Origin: Oscheius sp. JU75
Taxonomy: Eukaryota; Nematoda; Chromadorea; Rhabditida; Rhabditidae
Length of the DNA stretch: 64,000 nt
Direction of reading: 5' to 3'
Assembly (NCBI GenBank): GCA_037178855.1
Contig: JASJZC010000007.1
Span: forward strand, 3,968,001 to 4,032,000
The notes under the pieces were generated by a model that was given only the letters and a program-made list of their open reading frames with translations, ran no database searches and was not told the origin of the DNA. Shown piece after piece: positions 1 to 10,420 of the stretch. Every line of letters starts with the position of its first letter. Position 1 is the stretch's first letter. Made by a program: the position numbers and the translations under genes.

Positions 1-1893
1 TTAGTCTTCAGTACATTGGTAAAAGAATGGTCCTGCAGAGTGACATGAAACACGAAGATCCCCACAGGTAGTATTTTTTCAAACTCGCTTTATGATGGTT
101 TTTCTCAGAGAGACGCAGAAAATTGTTTCGGACATGGCCTATCTTAACGATCAGCTAGAAGCATTGGCTAAAGAGCACACCATCACTAACGACGACACCA
201 TTCTTCTGTTCTCCACAGCCGGAGACTACCTTGTGAGCTTTTCCATGCCGTCTTCTGCAAGATTCCGGTTCTTCCGTTAGAGAAATCTTTATCGCACGGC
301 GATTAGATCATCGAATGCCGAACGGCTCTGGAATGACGGCGCCGTTTTCAGGCAAACATATCCAACAAGCCTCCGTGTCATATGCAACTTATTCTCATGG
401 ATCTTGTGTATGATGCCATCAACCAAAACGAATTCGCCGACCTACAGAAACTTGTCGACTTTTCTTTGGATGAAAAGGTATCTTTCAGTTGATATTCTAA
501 CATGTTTCTAGACCAAAGCAGTTCGACTCAAGGAGTTCAGAACTCTTCATTTTTGCAAAGCCAAGCCTGGTGAGATACTCTATCGTCTACTCAAGGATCA
601 TTTCATGCCCTTTACCGTCCGTATCTGGGTTGGACGAATGAAACACAATGTTATGGTATGAGTCAACTGTTGATAGGTCCAATTTTTTTTGGTATCAGCT
701 CTCACCAAAGTGTCCTGATATTCCTAAAGGAAATCTCCATTGTGTTGGCTTTGTAAAATCCAGCAGTCTGCTCAATATGCCTGTGATTTCAAAGCACGAC
801 ATTGTGCCCTCTACAATGATCTCAATTTCCCGAAAGGAATTCAAAGAACAGGAGAAAAGAAAATACAAGAGGGAACAACTGTTTATTTTACTTTCATATG
901 TTTCATTTAGAAAGAAGAGAAAGCTCACCGTCGCAAAGAAAATCAGCAATCAGAAATGCAAGAAGAAGTATCTTCCTCTTATGTTCATGCTGAGAGAAAG
1001 TTTGATCAAGGAGGTACTGTTCACAGGTTTTAAAAGTTTTTAAAAGTGTTTTAGGACTGTGTAGCGATTGTCCGCTTCATTTCCGGACAGTACTGTGCCA
1101 TTTATGCAATCAAGGAAGACAGCGAGTCTGAAACTCCCGAGCAGTTTGGTCTTGCCCTGGTAAGAAGTTTTTCATTTTGTACTCACAAACAAGCACTTCA
1201 GCTGGATGTGATGCAAGAGTTCGATTTCGATAAACTTGTCCCAAAATTGGAATTGGCTAAAGCTAAAGATGACGGCGTTCAGGACATGCACAACAATAAG
1301 CTGTGGGACTACACTCCCAGCTACATCAATCAAACAGGTACAATTTATAAGACTCTTTTGGCATGCGGGCTTTAGAAAAGTGCTGGACTTCTTCCCAAGG
1401 CATGAATGTGGATCTGCAGAAAGCTGTACGATTACTGAAGAAGTTGCCAGAAAAGCCTGAGAACCTCTATGCGGTACGCAACACTTGTTTACATGTTCAA
1501 GATGCAAATTTAGGAAATCAATCGGATGAGAGATTATGCCATTTTGTTGGGAATGTTCGAATTTGTACACACATTGGCAGAAATTCTCAAAACACAAATA
1601 GCCACGTTGTCTGAACCTGCACAGATACATGCCAACCATATCGTCAGTTTCCTCGAGAAGTAAGTTACAAACTCGATATATTCTATGCTAATAGACCTAC
1701 CGCGCCTTTCCAATACGAACCTTTGATGATGTACGAGGCCCCCAAGAAGGACCAGCCTCGAATCATCCCGGAATCGCGTCTTGACAGGGATGAGCGTGTT
1801 CCTCAAGATCAAGACATCCGTTCCAACCGACACGACCGCGATCACCGCCATCGTGATGATCGCCACTATGATCGGCATCGTCGTTATCGTTAA
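1..1893 (+). CDS. Ku70-like DNA end-binding protein, partial (5' end off window)
   Basis: Partial gene; the first exon is cut by the left edge and the stop is TAA at 1891-1893. Splicing out eight or so introns leaves one continuous frame with consistent phases. I see two stretches that look like Ku: GKRMVLQSDMKHEDPH at the start (human Ku70 has KRIMLFTNEDNPHG at the end of its vWA-like domain) and RESLIKEDCVAIVRF near 1000-1080 (Ku core LIKCLEKEVAALCRY). Between them lies a lysine-rich block like the Ku beta-barrel insert. Ku heterodimers thread onto broken DNA ends and start non-homologous end joining in the nucleus. Past the helical arm (about 1420-1670) the usual SAP domain is not visible; the protein ends in a tail of alternating Asp/Arg/His. 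The match is by eye and distant, so Ku80 or another Ku-fold protein is possible. An AATAAA at 1933-1938 follows, and the ENTPD start is only about 150 nt away, suggesting one operon. Confidence 0.5.
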
Positions 1894-2033
1894 CAAGTTA
1901 CAAGTAAGCCAGTCCGGGTATTTCGGATCTCTAATAAATCTTTTCCAATTTTGTTCAACTTTAAGCTTACTTGGCTATCCACTGAAGTATCTGTGCTGTT
2001 TCTAGTGTTGTGTGTTTTACGGTATGTTTCAGC

Positions 2034-2048
2034 ATGGCAAGGTTATGA
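2034..2048 (+). promoter_or_regulatory. Four-codon uORF overlapping the ENTPD start codon
   Basis: If the mRNA begins at the acceptor ending at 2032, its first AUG is at 2034. It reads Met-Ala-Arg-Leu-stop, and its TGA (2046-2048) overlaps the main ATG (2045-2047) as ATGA. Read directly from sequence; a translational role is inference. Confidence 0.4.
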
Positions 2049-4134
2049 TTCGAATGACTACCCGGCTTCTTTTCATACTCCTCCTAGCTATCTTTGGCAT
2101 CCCTCTTTACCTCATTTTGAAACATTCCGATGAGGGTAGGAATGTCAACGGATTTTGGAAAAACGTAGCGCATAGTGGTAAAGGATTTTCAATGTAGCTT
2201 TCTAGATTCATTTTAGGCGAAGATGATAGTGGTACATTCTCTTACGGTGTCATCATGGATGCCGGCTCTACTGGAACTCGTCTCTTCCTATACAAATGGA
2301 CAAGTAGCTCAGGTAAAGCGCTCTTTGAAGCTTTTTAATCAAAATACAGATACTGATTTGATAGATATCAAGCCAGCGCTAGATGACGTTGGAAAGCCAG
2401 TTGTTATGAAGGTATATCCAGGTCTAAGTACTTTTGCGTCTATGCCAGGAGAGGCTGCTAGTAGGAAACGTTTATAACAAAGTACATGACACCAATTTAG
2501 ACTACGTCAAACCGTTGTTAGACTATGTCATCAAGTTTATTCCTGATAGCCAGAGGGAGTATACCCCGGTTTTCCTGTTTGCTACAGCCGGAATGCGTTT
2601 GATCCCACTGGAGTGAGCTAGTTATTTGCTCCTGTAAAGCATGGTTCTAGGGCCCAAACGGCTATTCTTCACGACTTGCACAGCAAACTTCCCGATATGA
2701 CGCCTATGCAGATAATGAAAGAACATATTCGTGTCATTGAAGGAAAATGGGAGGGAATTTACAGTTGGGTAGCTGTGAACTACATCTTAGGTGAGTCATC
2801 ATTTTGAGTTATAAATTGTATGTCTATTTTAGGAAAATTTGTTAGGACAAGCACAAAGGCTGATCTAGAGACTAATCGTATTCATGTCGAAAGAAAAACG
2901 ACGGTTGGAATGATCGATATGGGAGGAGCCAGTTGCCAAATTGCTTACGAATTGCCGCAAAACGATACATTCTTCAGCGAGAATGTAGAAAATGTTAGGC
3001 AATGATTTCCTTTAAAATAGCATCTTCAGATTAATCTTGGTAGCCGCGAGGAACTGACTGATTTTAAGTACAAGCTATACGTTACCACATTCTTGGGATA
3101 CGGGGTCAACGAAGGTCTTCGAAAGTATGAGCAGCACTTGAGCGACACAGTAACTAAAGCCAACTTGTCCTACGTCAGAGACGAGTGCATGCCCGTGAAT
3201 CTTCAGAAGACAATCACCAGGGAAGACAACTCTTCTTTTGTTAGAAAGGTACCATTAAGTAATTCGTTGTCGCAATTTGAAATTACAGGGAATAGGCAGC
3301 TGGGGGGACTGTGTTACTAAGCTGAGCGAAATGGTCAGTTCTGTTAAGGGACTTGCAAAATCATGTCTTCCGTCATGCTTTTTCGGATCTGTGGCTGCTC
3401 CAAATGTAAGAGACAAGTAATGCATCATAAACGTTTAGGTGTCACTTTCTGACATGGACTTCTACGGTTTTTCCGAGTACTGGTATTCAGTACAAGACGT
3501 TCTTGCTCTGGGCGGAAGATACAACTACACTCATCTGAAAATCAAATCAAATCAGTTCTGTTCACAAAGATGGTCGGCCATTCAGGCAACTCCTATGTCT
3601 TACTTTTCTAACAAAGTTTTACAGGAAGCATCTAGGAAAGCTCTTTACGCGAAGGCAGACGCTGATCGCTTGAAAACGCAATGTTTTAAATCGGCATGGA
3701 TAACGGCAGTACTTCATTCGGGATTCTCTATTAGCCAAGAAACTAGCAGATTCCAGGCATTGAATTCTATTCCAACACTTCAACCCTTTTTTAAGAGTGC
3801 GAATCAAATCGATGGCCAGGAAGTACAATGGGCTCTAGGAGCCATGATTTATCACATGAGATTCTTCCCTCTCAAAAACATTGGCTTCAATTTGGTGGTT
3901 AACAAGTAAGATAGCTTGTAACTTTTATCACTTTGTACATTTAGACACCCGGATGTCTCAAGGTCTCCACCGCCAATAGTTGTCTTGCTTCTAGCAGCAT
4001 GCTGTATCATCTGTCTTTTCTTCACCTACACCACACTAACCAAGAATCCTCGAATAACTCCGGGAATGAGACGAAGTCAGTCTCTCTGGAGTTATATGGC
4101 AGTGCCAATGGAAGACTCGGTTTCCAATTACTAA
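2045..4134 (+). CDS. Ectonucleoside triphosphate diphosphohydrolase, ENTPD4/7 type (GDA1/CD39 family)
   Basis: Hydrolyses nucleoside di- and triphosphates in the lumen of the Golgi or endolysosomal system; this subfamily supports glycosylation by clearing UDP/GDP. All five apyrase conserved regions can be read: DAGSTGTR (about 2259), [11 protein letters not shown] (about 2574), [17 protein letters not shown] (2748), [13 protein letters not shown] (2914) and QWALGAMI (3828). The N-terminus has a signal anchor ([18 protein letters not shown]) and the C-terminus a second membrane segment ([18 protein letters not shown]) followed by a short cytosolic tail, the two-anchor layout of ENTPD4/7 rather than the single-anchor secreted forms. 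I chose the ATG at 2045 because a splice acceptor (GTATGTTTCAG) ends at 2032, which removes the ATG at 2024. Known C. elegans relatives are uda-1, ntp-1 and mig-23; I cannot say which is closest. Convergent with the transporter gene downstream. Confidence 0.9.
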
Positions 4135-4371
4135 CGGGTCTTTGCAGCTTTTTTGTCTCTTCCTTTTAGCAATATCGTGATGTCGTTTACGGGTTGGTTA
4201 TTGTGATATCGGTTACTTTATGTGATGTTAACCGCCTTAAATGAAGTTTTTTTTTATTGAGGCCGTATATAAGCGTGGAAATATGAATGAATACACCGTA
4301 AATAGGAAAGAATCACAGAGTTGGCACTAACAGAAACTATCCAAGAGGCGCATAATATACAGAAAACGAGT

Positions 4372-6602
4372 CTAATTATCAGAAATTGTGCTGGCAGTGA
4401 CGACAGAATCGTAGGTGTTGCTGTTGGCAATCCGTTCGGCATAGCTATGCTCCTCTTTGCTATGTTTCATACCGTAGAAGAAGTATATTAACATTCCTAG
4501 AAATAGTTTCAATCAAAATTGTCCTGTTATTACCAATGGTTAACCATACAACCAGACGAAGCCATGTGATGGGAGCCAGATGGAGCATCATAAGGATGTT
4601 GATAAGCAGACTGATAGATGGAACTAGTGGGACTAGTGGAACCTGAAATGGATATTGTACAATTGACATGTATGTGTTACCTTAAAAGCCATGTCTGCAG
4701 AGTTTTGATGGTGCAAGCAAATAAAGAAGAACGCTCCAAGAGCTACTGTTGCAGAAAAGAAGGCGGTCAGGAAACCACCTGTTTCATGGACGTGGCCCGT
4801 TGATAGACATAGCGCAAACCCGAAGAATCCCACGACCATAGCTGTGACACCGTAGAAAACGGAGTGACCAGGTGGTTGAGAGTCTAGCCAGTGCTGCATT
4901 GGAAGACTGACCTTTAGTTTACCGCCTTAAATAAAATTTTTAACGTTGTTACAGAACCGTACCATTGTCAAAGATTTCATCCTCTGCGTACTTCGTCGGC
5001 TGGTAACGAAGAATGATAACGCATGCGGAGACAATCGAATAGGCGAGAAGTGTTCCGATGGATAGGAACTCAACTAGAGTTTCGATATCGAACAGCAGTG
5101 CGATAACTGCCGTCATTGAGCCGAAAACTACTACTGCATTGACTGGCACCTAAAAATCTTCCTATTGCTAGGTTGCATTTTATTTATGTGCCTGTGTCTT
5201 GCTGTTCACGTGTGCTAAACCTTCAAAAAGAAGCCCGTCTTCAGCCATAGCAAAGACGCATCTTGGGAGAGCAAACATTCCACCCACCTAAGAAAATTTA
5301 ATCTTTTCCGCTACTAGTCAACAAACCAAACTTGTCATCATGCCGCAGAGAGCTCCCAGAGAGACTGCCATTTGGGCAATGGTGGCTCCCTTCATTGCGA
5401 ATGCATCGGAAAATGCGGCGGTAGGATGCACCTGGTCATAGGGAACCATCAGTGTAAGAGAAGTTGACATCAGAATATACGCAAGAGTGACTACGGACAT
5501 TGAAGCAAAAGTTGCGATTGGTATTGACTTTGACGGCTCTGAAACACTGGATATTCTCTCTCATTTTTTATATAAAAACCTTTTGCCTCTTCTCCAGCCG
5601 TAGCCAGTCCATCAAACCCTATGTAGGCAAAAAAGCAGGAAGCGGCTCCAGCCAGCATCCCACTCCATCCATAGGGCAGAAAACTGAATAATTCGATTAG
5701 CATACTTTTACGCGAATGTATACTTTGACTTTCCCTCAGAGTCCGTGCCTCTCCAAAGAGAGAAATCGGCAAACGTGATCCCGTAGCCAACTACCACGCA
5801 AATAACTGCCATGTTAAGTACAGTAAACATGGAATTGAAGTTTGTAGAGACTTTTGATCCCAGTCCTAGATACTCGTACATAAGGTTTATCCTTTTTTGA
5901 GCTTACCAACAAACATTGCGACGAGTATAATGAGTAGGAAGGCAATCATATCTGGGTAATCACCGAAGAACGATGAATCTCCTCCCTGAACCCTCTGCTA
6001 TTCCGCAGCAAACCCTAGTCTTACATGCAAATGTCCCAGGCTCTCAATAGTCTTGTTGGAGATAGCTTTGCCCAAAAGCGAATCCAAATATCCGGACCAA
6101 GAGCGCGCAACCGCTTTAAAAGTTAATTGCCTCAGTTAGAGTTGACTAAATACCTGCTGCCCCAAGCATGTGCTCGAGAACTATATTCCAGCCAATGATG
6201 AAAGCCCAAATCTCACCAACTCCCACATAGGCATATGTGTAAGCACTTCCTGCTTTGGGGAATCTGAATTGTGTCATGTTCCAGTTGAACAATCAGAACC
6301 AAACCTGGCGCCAAATTCAGCATAGCAGAGCGCTGAAAGAAGGGACGCGAAGCCGGACAGGAGAAAAGACAGAACAATAGACGGACCGGCGATGTTTCGC
6401 ACAACCGATCCTGTACGGTTGTTTTAAGTTTTTCGTGTGTCTTACCTGTCAGGACGTATATCCCCGCTCCAATCATGTGGCCTATTCCTAATAATGTGAT
6501 ATCTACAGTGGATAAACATCTCCTCAGCTGAGTGTCGAGATTACCAGAGGGTAGTTTCTTCACGCGGAACAGGCGCTCCCGCAAAAGTGTGAACCCTCTC
6601 AT
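4372..6602 (-). CDS. Cationic amino acid transporter (CAT-type, SLC7 family)
   Basis: Twelve-plus membrane-span amino acid permease of the APC superfamily; CAT members carry arginine, lysine and ornithine across the plasma membrane. The hallmark N-terminal block reads [20 protein letters not shown] (about 6440-6510), followed by spans such as SYLPYGWSG-like ([20 protein letters not shown]) with [18 protein letters not shown], typical of CATs (5560-5690). Later spans run through [20 protein letters not shown] (5090-5140) to the tail [20 protein letters not shown]; stop TAG at 4374-4372. I start at 6602 ([12 protein letters not shown]) because an acceptor (CATTTTCAG) lies 15 nt upstream and other CATs begin this way; the same frame is open further upstream to 6731 but probably lies in an intron or outron. 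A poly(A) signal for this strand is at 4253-4258, facing the ENTPD gene. SLC7A14-like proteins are an alternative. Confidence 0.88.
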
Positions 6603-6989
6603 GCCCAAGTTCCTACTGAAAATGGCATTGAACGACGTTAGAAGGAAAACAAATACCAGGAGGAAAATAGGTTTGCGGAGGTTGAGAGGGTCTTGTTGGG
6701 CGTAGATCACCAACGAGGCTGGAGATGTCACTGCGATCGATGCGAAGCAGCGTGGTACGCCTTCTGCGTTAAAAGAGAGCTGACGCGCAGTATTGGTCGC
6801 TAACCGATTTAATAGAAGGAGATATAAAATAACTTATGGAAGGCTAGTTTCAACACATCGTTTATTGGCTTCGCGTTAAGCAAACAATGGGTGACACGCT
6901 GCAGTCTCCGCTGGTCACGTCACTCGAAAAAGCATCTTCAATTGTTAGCGTGAGAGCCAATCACAAAATAACAATACATTGTTTCTAAA

Positions 6990-7399
6990 TCACCACTCGT
7001 ATGACAAAACGAGGTTTTCGTCACTGTCGTATTCTCCCTTCGAAATACCATCTTTAGTGAGGTACCACCCGTAGTCATCAGTAGAGCTGTCCATTAGCCA
7101 AGCTTTGTACCACCCTTCAGGACCATCCGCAGCAGCTGCGCAGCTGTAGTTCTTTCCATCTATACAAAGTTTTCAGAGAAAGTATTAAGCTTACCGGGTG
7201 TAAACCAGAAGTACTCATTCTCGGAAAGAGTATAAGGTCCCTGAGTGGCGCCTGCAGCAAGACATTGAACATTAAAGTCAACGGTGTCATCCAGGTTTTC
7301 GATCTGACAGAACCAGTCGTTAGGCGTTTATGTTCTCACCTTTATTCGTATAGCTGTGCACAGCGCAAGAACAACCAGAACAATAAGTGCTTTAAACAT
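6990..7399 (-). CDS. Small secreted protein resembling the plant self-incompatibility S1 family
   Basis: Three exons (7399-7340, 7303-7195, 7159-6990) splice to 112 residues. Residues 1-16 form a signal peptide (MFKALIVLVVLALCTA). The mature protein is about 96 residues, acidic and rich in Trp/Tyr. Its layout matches the S1 family (PF05938): an opening strand IRIKIENLDD (family I-x-N-x-L), then FNVQC (family LTVHC), a turn, SENEYFWFTP, then a second Cys in NYSC (family FWC), an exposed middle and finally YGWYLTKDGI, matching the family's closing W-x-V-x-x-x-G-I. Only two cysteines are present, at the positions of the first S1 disulfide. S1 proteins are secreted signalling ligands in plants; function in a worm is unknown. 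It lies between two minus-strand transporter genes, with introns of local style, so it is an established nuclear gene. The similarity is from memory of the profile and needs a profile search. Confidence 0.75.
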
Positions 7400-7600
7400 T
7401 CTTCTAACCGGAGAGTAGAGCACTGTTCCTGACCTCAGCATCAGTGACATTTTATACTTACAAACATGACTCATGTTAAGAAGGAAAAGACAAACGAGTA
7501 ATATTTACTGTTCTGTTCTGCTGCTGTCTGTTGTATTAGTCCCTGCCTCCGCAAAAGAAAGGCAAAGAAAAACATGAATGTACCTTGGTCAAACTTTATT

Positions 7601-8814
7601 TTAGTCATACCCGTCGCACTCGTAATCTGGATGGACAAAAGCCCGTTCCACAAAATCTAAGCATCGTAGTTTTCGTTGAAGCGGATCGACAATCTTGTCG
7701 TGTACTTCTTTTGACTTCATATCAGGAGGTAGAACAACATGTGCTTCTACTCGAACCTGAAACGTTGAGTTGTTTCCTTTTAAAAATGTTGCCCTACCTT
7801 ATGACCAGCATGATAAATGAGCAAGGTGTCAAGACAACGTATTTTTTCAGAGTGAAATATAAGAACGCGAGCAACTCTTGAGAATTCGTTGTCTGTGCAT
7901 TTTACCCCTGTCAATTCCGGCATCTGCTCGACTACTACGGTAATCCAGGAGTATGCCACATAGCCACTACAAGCAATCAATTTGCAGATCTTTTTTGGTT
8001 CTTACGAGATAAGAATAGCTGCAATTGGGTCTGCTTCAGTGAACCAATATTGCGAAAGAACTGCTCCAAGGATAGCTACAAAGTTTGTAAACACGTCATT
8101 TCGCTGGTCGATGGCCAACACCTTAACTCTGTATGTGATGAAAAATGATTAAACTTTGAAAACATTCTCACAGAGAACACACCAAACTGTTTGTGGTTCC
8201 TCGTTTTACACAGAGCATCCAAAGAACACCCTTGATCGCAATTGTACTGGCCATAATTATCATCGAAACGAGAGTAACGTCCGGAGCAGCAGAACTGGCT
8301 ATTATTGACGAGACGGATTGGAAAATGATGAAAAAGTTGGCCATTCCCATGACTATTCCAATGAAAATTATACTGATGCCTTCGAGACTATCTCGGCCTC
8401 GAGGATATTTCATAAAATCTGTGTGCATTATTGCGTAAGTGGTGGACCAGATGACCAGACCACTGAAAAGGGTTAAGAACTCTTAGGGACTGCAAACCTG
8501 GTAATATCTACTACGGAATCCAATAATGTACTAATAATAGAAAGAGAGGAGCCATTAGTAAGATATGTGGCTGTAGCTTTGCCAACGAGTAGAACAACAT
8601 TAAGGATCAGAACTACCTTCGAGAGTATATTGTCTCCTTGAGTCTAAAATCTCTTTCTACCATATGAGATTCAAAAAGTTACTGTATCATCGCTGGTCTC
8701 ATTAGCTGGTTCACCTCTCTCAATAGCTAAATCATCTATCCTGTAGGCTTCTAGAAGTTCGTTCTGCTTTCTGAACCAGGAATCGTACCATCGAAGTGAT
8801 AAAGGCCTACGCAT
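7601..8814 (-). CDS. Cation diffusion facilitator (SLC30/MTP-like metal transporter)
   Basis: Six-span CDF antiporter that exchanges divalent metal for protons. Spans visible: VVLILNVVLLVGKATATYLT, then LLDSVVDITSG where the metal site is D-x-x-x-D, as in Mn-type CDFs instead of the H-x-x-x-D of zinc transporters. Next come SIIFIGIVMGMANFFIIF, a further span near 8220-8290, and FTEADPIAAILIS, the second half-site. The cytosolic C-terminal domain carries VEAHVVLPPDM and ends RAFVHPDYECDGYD, like plant and nematode MTP-type proteins. Stop TAA at 7603-7601, with AATAAA overlapping it (7595-7600). The start is uncertain: I used the ATG at 8814 (MRRPLSLRWYDSWFRKQ). A separate reading, MGVEEALPLLHKTHNNKK (8826-8883), looks like a plausible N-terminal exon but I found no donor joining it. 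Metal specificity is inferred, not shown. Confidence 0.85.
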
Positions 8815-9748
8815 AAAATCGTTTCAGCTTCTTGTTGTTGTGTGTCTTATGGAGCAGAGGCAGAGCTTCCTCGACTCCCATAACGGCACGTCCAAGCTTG
8901 TTATCAGTCACGCACACAGCCTGTATTGTGGCATAAAAACATTGCTATCTTGTGATGAATATCATCAGTAACCTTCGGATTTTGATCCACAAAATAAACA
9001 AATGTATAATTTGTGATCAGCTATTGATTTGCACTAAATATGAGTCGATGTATCTAATATGTCAGTTTGTTCCTGTATATATTCTCATGAAATCCCTTGC
9101 ATTCTTGCAAAGCAATAGCCGCATTATTGCAAAGCTATCCAGCCAAGTTCGTGTTGAGACCGCACACGTGACGTCATTTGATAGGGTTTGTCCAAACTTT
9201 GAAGTTGGAAGTCTATAGCATTTTGCATTTCAAGGGTTTATTTTTGTGTGTTCTAAAACCGCAAAAACAAATAGTAGTCGCCAAAAAACTTTATTTTTTA
9301 ATATAAATTTATTCATAAAACAGACCAAGTACACAGGTACTACTGTAGCTCGTACTTTTAGGTGTGTACTTTATGAAGGTTGGATAGTATATGCATCTGA
9401 ACCCTTACAAGCTTCTTCACATAATTTACGAGCAATATCCTTCGTCGACGCGAAATAATTATGGTTTTTTAGTTGACGCATACTCTATCACCACTTTAAA
9501 CACCTTGCCGTTAAACGTGGTCGACAGTTTATTTTTCTGAATACGTTATGAGATCGTTTGATGAGATTGATATGATTGGCGATTGCGACGAACTTCCATG
9601 TCGTCTGCAATTATCCGTCGCAATTTTCTGAAAGTCCGGTATAGTGAATAATGACAGAAAGATTTACACGGCACAGAAAATAGTCTGGAAGAAAAGCTCC
9701 AAGGAAGCTCCACTCAAAAAACTACAACCAGTCTGCCACAAGAATCTA
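8815..9748. other. Intergenic stretch, no supported gene
   Basis: AT-rich sequence upstream of the CDF gene. Open frames here (for example 8952-9218 and 9246-9458 on plus) show no domain, no codon signal and no splice context. A possible 5' exon of the CDF gene lies at 8826-8883. Confidence 0.5.
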
Positions 9749-10147
9749 CTACACATCAAATTCGTAACATCTGAACCAGTTGTTAGTTTTTCTCGATTGA
9801 CGGAACTGACCGTTTTGATTTATGAGTTCGGTAACAAAGTCGTACATGTGAATACAGGAGTTGAAGAAAAACCATATAATGTAAACATAGGGGTACGCGG
9901 TGTGAAGGCTATACAGCATGGTAAAGAACGTAGTGAAAGAGATGTCGTTACGCCGCCGGCGCGGCATGAGAGCAATAGTATCGACGGCCAAGTAAGAAAG
10001 AATGAGAAGTGCTTTTGGAAGAAAATAATGTCAAACTACAATTCGGTATCTATAGAAGCCAACAATTGTGCACTCTCGGTGGCGTTCTGCGCCTCCGAGA
10101 CGCTGATGGTGATTCAAAGGGTTGGCGGCACGACGGGAAATGATTGT
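9749..10147 (-). pseudogene. Possible decayed ELO-like membrane protein fragment
   Basis: On minus, one frame reads about 130 residues broken by a single TGA (near 10033). The second half, FLPKALLILSYLAVDTIALM then RRRRNDISF and WFFFNSCIHMYDFV, follows the order seen in fatty acid elongases: a helix ending in D-T, a basic run, I-S-F, then F-N-x-x-x-H-x-x-M-Y. The catalytic H-x-x-H-H that should follow ISF is absent (TTFFTM). A stop plus lost histidines suggests a relic. The opposite strand is open for 175 codons (9644-10171) but looks like a mirror of hydrophobic codons. Weak by-eye match; it may be chance. Confidence 0.2.
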
Positions 10148-10236
10148 GAAAAAAAGAGATTGGTTCCATAAGCATGATGTTCAAAACCGCAATTTGGTCG
10201 TCGTTTTGAGTTGGAGGCTCCAGCTGTTAATATAAC

Positions 10237-10242
10237 TTTATT
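10237..10242 (-). terminator. Poly(A) signal of the AP-2 alpha gene
   Basis: AATAAA on the minus strand about 180 nt after the alpha-adaptin stop codon. Confidence 0.5.
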
Positions 10243-10420
10243 CAGATTTATATTCAGGAGCTGGTACAACGCTACAAGGGAAAAGCAAGTGACATCTTGA
10301 GATTAATATGCATAAATTATACATTTTGATTTGAAACGAAACCTTTGTGAGAGAGCAATAAATTATTGGGAATGTTGGATCACAAATAAATAGACTATGG
10401 CCTTTGGTAGAAACAGTGGA

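Noticed and set aside
9644..10171. 175-codon open frame on plus
   Set aside because: No signal, domain or splice context; it mirrors a hydrophobic minus-strand reading, which by itself keeps the opposite strand open.
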